Shown piece after piece: positions 59,857 through 64,000 of a stretch of DNA of 64,000 nt. Numbering within the stretch: position 1 is the first letter of the stretch; every line of letters starts with the position of its first letter. This stretch comes from Priestia endophytica DSM 13796 (GTDB lineage Bacteria > Bacillota > Bacilli > Bacillales > Bacillaceae_H), in the NCBI RefSeq assembly GCF_900115845.1, contig NZ_FOXX01000006.1:186001-250000 (forward strand). Direction: 5' to 3'. The position numbers and the translations under genes were made by a program. Under the pieces are notes generated by a model. That model made no database searches. It was not told the DNA's origin and saw only the letters and a program-made list of their open reading frames with translations.

Positions 59857-62268
59857 GTGGAAAAGCAAAAACTCGTTGTAATTGGAAATGGAATGGCTGG
59901 TGTTCGAGCTGTAGAAGAGATTTTAAAATTGGACCCTAATCGCTTTTCGATTACGATTTTTGGTAGTGAGCCACATCCAAACTATAACAGAATTATGTTA
60001 TCAAAAGTCCTTCAAGGGGATACGGAGATTTCAGATATTGTGTTAAATAGTCTAGAGTGGTATGAGGAAAATAACATCACCCTTCATAAAGGTGAAGAAG
60101 TAATTAAAATTGATCGTGAAACTAAAACGTTATTCACTAATAAAGGGCGCGAAGAAAGCTATGATAAATTAATCATTGCTACAGGTTCAAACCCGCTTAT
60201 GATCCCATTCAAAGGAATAGACAAAGAAGGGGTTGTTACATTTAGAGATATAGCAGACTGCGAAAAAATGGTGGATGCATCAAAACAGTACAAGAAAGCA
60301 GCTGTTATTGGCGGTGGACTTCTAGGGCTTGAAGCGGCAAGAGGATTGCTCAATCTAGGGATGGAAGTCGATGTTATTCAAAATATGCCGTACGTTATGA
60401 ATAGACAGCTTGACGAAACAGCTGGAAACTTACTTCAAAAGTCGCTCGGAGAACAGGGGATGAATATTCTTGTTAATCATGATACAGACGAGTTTTTAGG
60501 TGAGGAGAGAGTAACGGGAATTCGCTTTAAAGACGGTTCAGAAATAAAGGCGGATTTGATTGTAATGGCGATTGGAATTGTTCCAAATACCTCTCTTGCA
60601 AAAGAAAGTGGTTTGACGGTTAACAGAGGAATTGCTGTTGATGACCATCTACAAACGAGCGACCCGAACATTTTCTCAGTTGGAGAGTGTGCTGAGCATA
60701 GAGGAATTGCTTACGGTCTTGTTGCACCACTTTACGAACAAGGCAAAGTGTTGGCACATCGCATTCTTGAACATGATTGTGCTCCATATGAAGGTTCTGT
60801 TTTGTCCACACAGCTTAAAGTCTCAGGCGTTGACGTATTTTCAGCTGGAGAGTTTATGGAACATGAAGTGGAAAATGCCTATGCCATTAAAATATTTGAT
60901 GAAGTATCGAATGTTTACAAAAAGCTTCTTGTAAAAGATGAGAAATTAATTGGAGCTGTTCTTTTTGGTGATACAAAGGATGGAAATAAACTTTTCCAAA
61001 TGATTCAAAAAGGAAGCACTCTTGAAGGATTGAGTCCAACTCTTTTCTCAACAAATAGTGGAAAAGAAGAGAGTCTTGTTGCCTCAATGAGTGATGATGA
61101 CATTATCTGTGGCTGTAATGGAGTTTCAAAAGGCACCATTTGTAGCGCGATTTCAGAAGGCGGATTAACGAGCGTTGATGAAGTCAAAGATGTCACGACA
61201 GCGTGTCGCTCGTGTGGAGGCTGTAAACCACTTGTAGCTGAACTGATTAGTTTAACAGCCGGAAGTGAAGTAGAACAAAAAGAAGCGATTTGTTCATGTA
61301 CGACTCTTTCTCGTGATGAAGTTGTAGCGGAGATTAAAGAAAAAGGCTTAACACACAGCAAAGAAGTGATGAATGTTCTAGGATGGAAAAATGATGAAGG
61401 ATGTTCAAAGTGTCGTCCAGCGCTTAACTACTATCTTGGTATGATCGATCCAGAGCAGTATGAAGATGAACGCGAGTCTCGATTTGTAAATGAGCGAATG
61501 CATGCCAATATTCAAAAAGATGGAACATTTTCCGTTGTACCGAGAATGTACGGAGGTGTTACAAATCCAAAAGAGCTTCGCAAAATTGCTGATGTGGCAG
61601 ATAAATATAATATTCCTCTCGTTAAAGTAACAGGTGGGCAGCGATTAGATCTCCTTGGAGCAAAGAAAGAAGATTTACCGAAAATTTGGGAAGAGCTTGA
61701 TATGCCGTCAGGATATGCATATGGAAAAACGCTTCGCACCGTTAAAACGTGTGTAGGAGAGTCATTTTGTCGCTTTGGTACCCAAGATTCTATGGGGCTT
61801 GGCATTAAGTTAGAGAAGAAATTTGAACGACTCCAAACTCCACACAAAGTAAAAATGAGCGTTTCAGCTTGTCCGCGTAACTGTGCAGAGTCAGGGATTA
61901 AAGATGTTGGGATTGTAGGAATTGAAGGAGCTTTTGAAATTTATGTTGGTGGAAACGGAGGAACCCATTTAAGAGCAGGAGATTTACTTTGCAAAGTAGC
62001 AACAGAAGAAGAAGTGATGGAAATGTCATCAGCCTTTTTACAATATTATCGCGAAAATGCAAATTACTTAGAGAGAACCTCAGCTTTTGTAGAGCGCGTT
62101 GGTCTTTCTCACATTAAAGAAGTGCTCGATAACCTGGATACAAGAACAGAGCTTAACATTCGAATGGATAAAGCATTAGCTGTCACAACAGATCCTTGGC
62201 GTGAAATTATTGAAAACAAAAATACGAAAAACGAACTCTTTACAAATGTAATGCTTCAAAAAAGCTAA
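59857..62268 (+). CDS. nirB: NADH-dependent nitrite reductase, large subunit
   Basis: The 803-residue protein (NasD/NirB) reduces nitrite to ammonium in the cytoplasm. The FAD/NAD part has VVIGNGMAGVRAVEEIL and AAVIGGGLLGLEAARGL. The [2Fe-2S] BFD-type regions have CGCNGVSKGTICSAI with CRSCGGCKP, and CSCTTLSRDEV with GCSKCRPALNYYLG. The sirohaem/[4Fe-4S] part has TCVGESFCRFG and SACPRNCAESG, giving the four ligand cysteines. The start is GTG at 59857 after GAGGGGGA. A tandem TGTAAATA (59807-59822) before the gene may be a regulator site. No nitrate reductase, transporter or sirohaem gene is adjacent, so this copy may serve nitrite use alone. Confidence 0.93.
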   Translation: MEKQKLVVIGNGMAGVRAVEEILKLDPNRFSITIFGSEPHPNYNRIMLSKVLQGDTEISDIVLNSLEWYEENNITLHKGEEVIKIDRETKTLFTNKGREESYDKLIIATGSNPLMIPFKGIDKEGVVTFRDIADCEKMVDASKQYKKAAVIGGGLLGLEAARGLLNLGMEVDVIQNMPYVMNRQLDETAGNLLQKSLGEQGMNILVNHDTDEFLGEERVTGIRFKDGSEIKADLIVMAIGIVPNTSLAKESGLTVNRGIAVDDHLQTSDPNIFSVGECAEHRGIAYGLVAPLYEQGKVLAHRILEHDCAPYEGSVLSTQLKVSGVDVFSAGEFMEHEVENAYAIKIFDEVSNVYKKLLVKDEKLIGAVLFGDTKDGNKLFQMIQKGSTLEGLSPTLFSTNSGKEESLVASMSDDDIICGCNGVSKGTICSAISEGGLTSVDEVKDVTTACRSCGGCKPLVAELISLTAGSEVEQKEAICSCTTLSRDEVVAEIKEKGLTHSKEVMNVLGWKNDEGCSKCRPALNYYLGMIDPEQYEDERESRFVNERMHANIQKDGTFSVVPRMYGGVTNPKELRKIADVADKYNIPLVKVTGGQRLDLLGAKKEDLPKIWEELDMPSGYAYGKTLRTVKTCVGESFCRFGTQDSMGLGIKLEKKFERLQTPHKVKMSVSACPRNCAESGIKDVGIVGIEGAFEIYVGGNGGTHLRAGDLLCKVATEEEVMEMSSAFLQYYRENANYLERTSAFVERVGLSHIKEVLDNLDTRTELNIRMDKALAVTTDPWREIIENKNTKNELFTNVMLQKS

Positions 62269-62281
62269 GGGGGAAAAGTAG

Positions 62282-62602
62282 ATGAAAAGCACAGTAAAGT
62301 CAAAAGTAGAGATTGGGCATCTTAGCGATTTTCCAAAGCAGCTTGGAAAAACCGTTATTGTAGGGGAAGAAGAGCTTGCCGTTTTTAGACTGTCAGATCA
62401 AAAGGTGAGAGCTGTCACAAACAGATGTCCACATAAGAATGGTGTACTTGCTGAAGGGATTGTAAGCGGTGAATTTGTTTTCTGTCCAATGCATGACTGG
62501 AAAATATCCCTTCAAGATGGAAAAGTTCAGGCTCCTGATGTAGGGTGTGTGCATACTTACGAAGCTGTTGTAGAAAACGGAAGAGTATATGTCATGGTAT
62601 AA
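62282..62602 (+). CDS. nirD: Nitrite reductase small subunit (Rieske-type)
   Basis: The 106-residue protein has a Rieske [2Fe-2S] fold with ligands in CPHKNG and CPMHDW. This matches NasE/NirD, which pairs with NirB; the gene lies 13 bp downstream of nirB. The length is normal for NirD (about 106-110). Confidence 0.93.
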   Translation: MKSTVKSKVEIGHLSDFPKQLGKTVIVGEEELAVFRLSDQKVRAVTNRCPHKNGVLAEGIVSGEFVFCPMHDWKISLQDGKVQAPDVGCVHTYEAVVENGRVYVMV

Positions 62603-62635
62603 AAAAGCGCGAGTTCTGTGAACTCGCGCTTTTTT
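62601..62635. terminator. Terminator shared by nirD and the convergent gene
   Basis: AAAAAAGCGCGAGTT pairs with AACTCGCGCTTTTTT around CTGTG. It is usable from both sides. Confidence 0.95.
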
Positions 62636-63062
62636 ATACCGTCACTGTTTGTGGTTTTTGACCTTTTTCGTTCATAAGGCGAATTTGAGAAGGAGTAATT
62701 TTTAAGATGATATAGTTTGGATCATCTTTTCCATCAAACCAGTGCTCAAACTCGTCTTCCCAAAGCTCGTTTTTCATTTTTTGATCCTCATAGATTTCAG
62801 CAGTACCTTCAATTTCAACATATGAGTCTCCAAAACCTTTACCATCATAACCTAGTAAAATATGAACGTTTGAGTTTTTTTCGATTTCTTCTGTTTTATG
62901 TGTTTCTTTGCTTGTTGGTGTATAAAGTGTTAAATCGTCATTAAAAAATGTCATGTAACGAGAATTTGGTCTGTTTCCTTCAATTGTTGCAAGCGTACCA
63001 ATCTTATTATTTTCTAATACTTTTGCAATTTTTTCTTTTACATCTTTAACTGTCATAATCAT
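62634..63062 (-). CDS. Pyridoxamine 5'-phosphate oxidase-fold protein (general stress protein 26-like)
   Basis: The 142-residue protein has the split-barrel flavin fold of the PNPOx-like/GS26 group: VLENNKIGTLATIEGNRPNSRYMTFFNDD, IEKNSNVHILLGYDGKGFGDSYVEIEGTAEIYED, and a C-terminal WFDGKDDPNYIILKITPSQIRLM. Such proteins bind FMN or F420-like cofactors; the reaction is unknown. Two in-frame ATGs (63062 and 63056) lie after AAAGGAG, so the start may be two residues shorter. Single gene on the minus strand. Confidence 0.85.
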   Translation of the reverse strand: MIMTVKDVKEKIAKVLENNKIGTLATIEGNRPNSRYMTFFNDDLTLYTPTSKETHKTEEIEKNSNVHILLGYDGKGFGDSYVEIEGTAEIYEDQKMKNELWEDEFEHWFDGKDDPNYIILKITPSQIRLMNEKGQKPQTVTV

Positions 63063-63137
63063 TCCACTCCTTTGTTTTAACTCTTATTCCTATTATTCCA
63101 TCTTTAAAGAGTTGTTAAACATGAAGAGCGTGTTCAA

Positions 63138-63932
63138 TTACTGAACAATTACGGTAACGATAAAACTTTTAAACTCTTTTTCTTGTAGCTCTTGCACAAA
63201 TTCATGTGCTTTTTGAAACGATTGAAAGCTTCCAGAAACAACGGAATACTCTTTATTTTCATCTCTTTTCTCAATGAGGATGAAAGTTTCGATACCTGTT
63301 TCAAGAAGCTCTTGTTGCCTGATAAGGGCTTCTTTCTCTGTCTTAAAGCTTCCTGTTATAACACGATAGTACATTATCTCAGAAACAGTTGGATGCAGAT
63401 TGAAAAACGCAGCAATTCCTTGTGCATGCCCTCTAGCAATCATTTTTAGGTAGGTCTTATCTTGGAGAAGTTTTGCGTCTTCTGCATTAGAAATGAAGCC
63501 ATTCTCAGTAAGAATAGCAGGCATATTAGTTTCTCTTAGTACGAAGATATTAGCTTTTTTTTGTCCTCGGTCAGGGATGGTAATTGTTCTGGTAATAGAC
63601 CCGTGCAAAACGTCCTGTAATTCTAGACTGTTAGCAGATTTTGTGTAAACGAAATCTTCGTACCCTCTTCTTGTTCTAATACTGCTCGCATTACAATGAA
63701 TGGAAATGTAAAGATCGGCGTTCCAGTTATTAGCGCTTTTCACCCGATCATATAGAGGGATAAACACATCATGATCACGGCTCATTTTAACTTGCACGTT
63801 TTCATAATTAAGAACGAGAATTTCTCGAAGGAATAGGGCTATTGATAGGTTAACCTCTTTTTCAACAATTCCATTTGCTGTAGCTCCTGAATCTGTTCCA
63901 CCATGGCCAGGATCAATGAATACTTTTAGCAT
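63138..63932 (-). CDS. N-acetylmuramoyl-L-alanine amidase (CwlC-like, amidase_3 plus SPOR)
   Basis: The 264-residue protein cuts the amide bond between muramic acid and the peptide in peptidoglycan. The amidase_3 domain (1-180) has FIDPGHGGTDSGA with the first Zn histidine, an EKEVNLSIA glutamate, SIHCNAS with the second histidine, and the catalytic region PAILTENGFISNAEDAKLL. SPOR-like repeats follow (YYRVITGSFKTEKEA and YSVVSGSFQSFQKA). No signal peptide is visible, as in B. subtilis CwlC, a mother-cell lysis enzyme. The ATG at 63932 follows AAGGAGATG by 6-7 bp; the frame opens to 63950 without a better site. Confidence 0.9.
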   Translation of the reverse strand: MLKVFIDPGHGGTDSGATANGIVEKEVNLSIALFLREILVLNYENVQVKMSRDHDVFIPLYDRVKSANNWNADLYISIHCNASSIRTRRGYEDFVYTKSANSLELQDVLHGSITRTITIPDRGQKKANIFVLRETNMPAILTENGFISNAEDAKLLQDKTYLKMIARGHAQGIAAFFNLHPTVSEIMYYRVITGSFKTEKEALIRQQELLETGIETFILIEKRDENKEYSVVSGSFQSFQKAHEFVQELQEKEFKSFIVTVIVQ

Positions 63933-63962
63933 TGTGTCATCTCCTTTCATTGTCTCTTACCG

Positions 63963-63971
63963 TATCGTATG
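63963..63971 (-). promoter_or_regulatory. SigK-like -10 box before the amidase gene
   Basis: On the minus strand CATACGATA fits CATANNNTA exactly, 31 bp before the ATG. The -35 AC at the right distance is not clear, so this is tentative. SigK control is known for cwlC. Confidence 0.4.
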
Positions 63972-64000
63972 AAAGAAAAAGAGAGTAAGCGTAGATAAAA

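Overview
The window looks like ordinary chromosome of an aerobic, spore-forming Bacillaceae species (Bacillus/Priestia-type). The DNA is AT-rich, ribosome binding sites are strong AAGGAGG types with many TTG/GTG starts, and SigA promoters, cre-like boxes and LicT-type antiterminators are visible. The gene content is typical of the group: MccAB, MetQNP, YitT, a BM3-type P450 with its TetR repressor, BdbDC beside CadA, MaeA with a YwkB-type permease, a CwlC-like amidase and FbpA. I see no rRNA, tRNA, CRISPR array, IS element or prophage.

Layout. 0-10 kb is a sulfur amino acid region: O-acetylhomoserine sulfhydrylase, an FbpA-like small protein, a carboxylesterase, a methionine-type ABC importer with two lipoproteins, a flavin monooxygenase, and the MccA-MccB reverse transsulfuration pair. 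10-12 kb holds YitT and a manganese catalase with a sporulation-type promoter. 12-18.4 kb is the most unusual part. A 5' remnant of a FabH-like gene is followed by a PAS/AAA+/Fis sigma-54 activator, an array of TTCTA-N5/6-TTAGAAA dyads, a near-perfect -24/-12 promoter, and a four-gene operon: secreted alpha/beta hydrolase, CitMHS carboxylate permease, AtuA-family protein and a separate AtuA-like small domain. I read it as a sigma-54-controlled pathway that hydrolyses something outside the cell, imports the acid and breaks it down; the substrate is unknown.

18.4-24 kb has a DUF4241-type protein and an aryl-beta-glucoside PTS operon (licT, bglP, bglH) with two RAT/terminator pairs and a cre site on its promoter. 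24-28 kb has a Bm3R1-like TetR repressor and a 1052-residue CYP102A P450-reductase fusion, with matching operators before each. 28-33.5 kb has a GAF-LuxR regulator facing a methyltransferase, a GntP permease, and a YtrA-type GntR-ABC operon whose ATPase gene carries an in-frame stop. 33.7-41 kb has CadA, BdbD/BdbC, a BASS/ACR3-like permease, a TetR-oxidoreductase pair sharing a 15-bp operator, and a PHB depolymerase.

41-49.5 kb has an AI-2E family protein and PutP on the minus strand, then a cobalamin riboswitch in front of a five-gene Nik/Opp-type ABC importer, probably for cobalt or nickel. 49.5-58 kb has a polysaccharide deacetylase, a DedA protein and an MGDG-synthase-like glycosyltransferase; a 680-bp gap with little coding content; malic enzyme with an AEC permease; and a MerR-controlled ABC exporter. 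58-64 kb has fumarase, nitrite reductase NirBD, a pyridoxamine-oxidase-fold protein and a cell wall amidase. Nearly every transcription unit ends in a clear hairpin with a T-run. All calls are from reading the sequence; no database search was possible.
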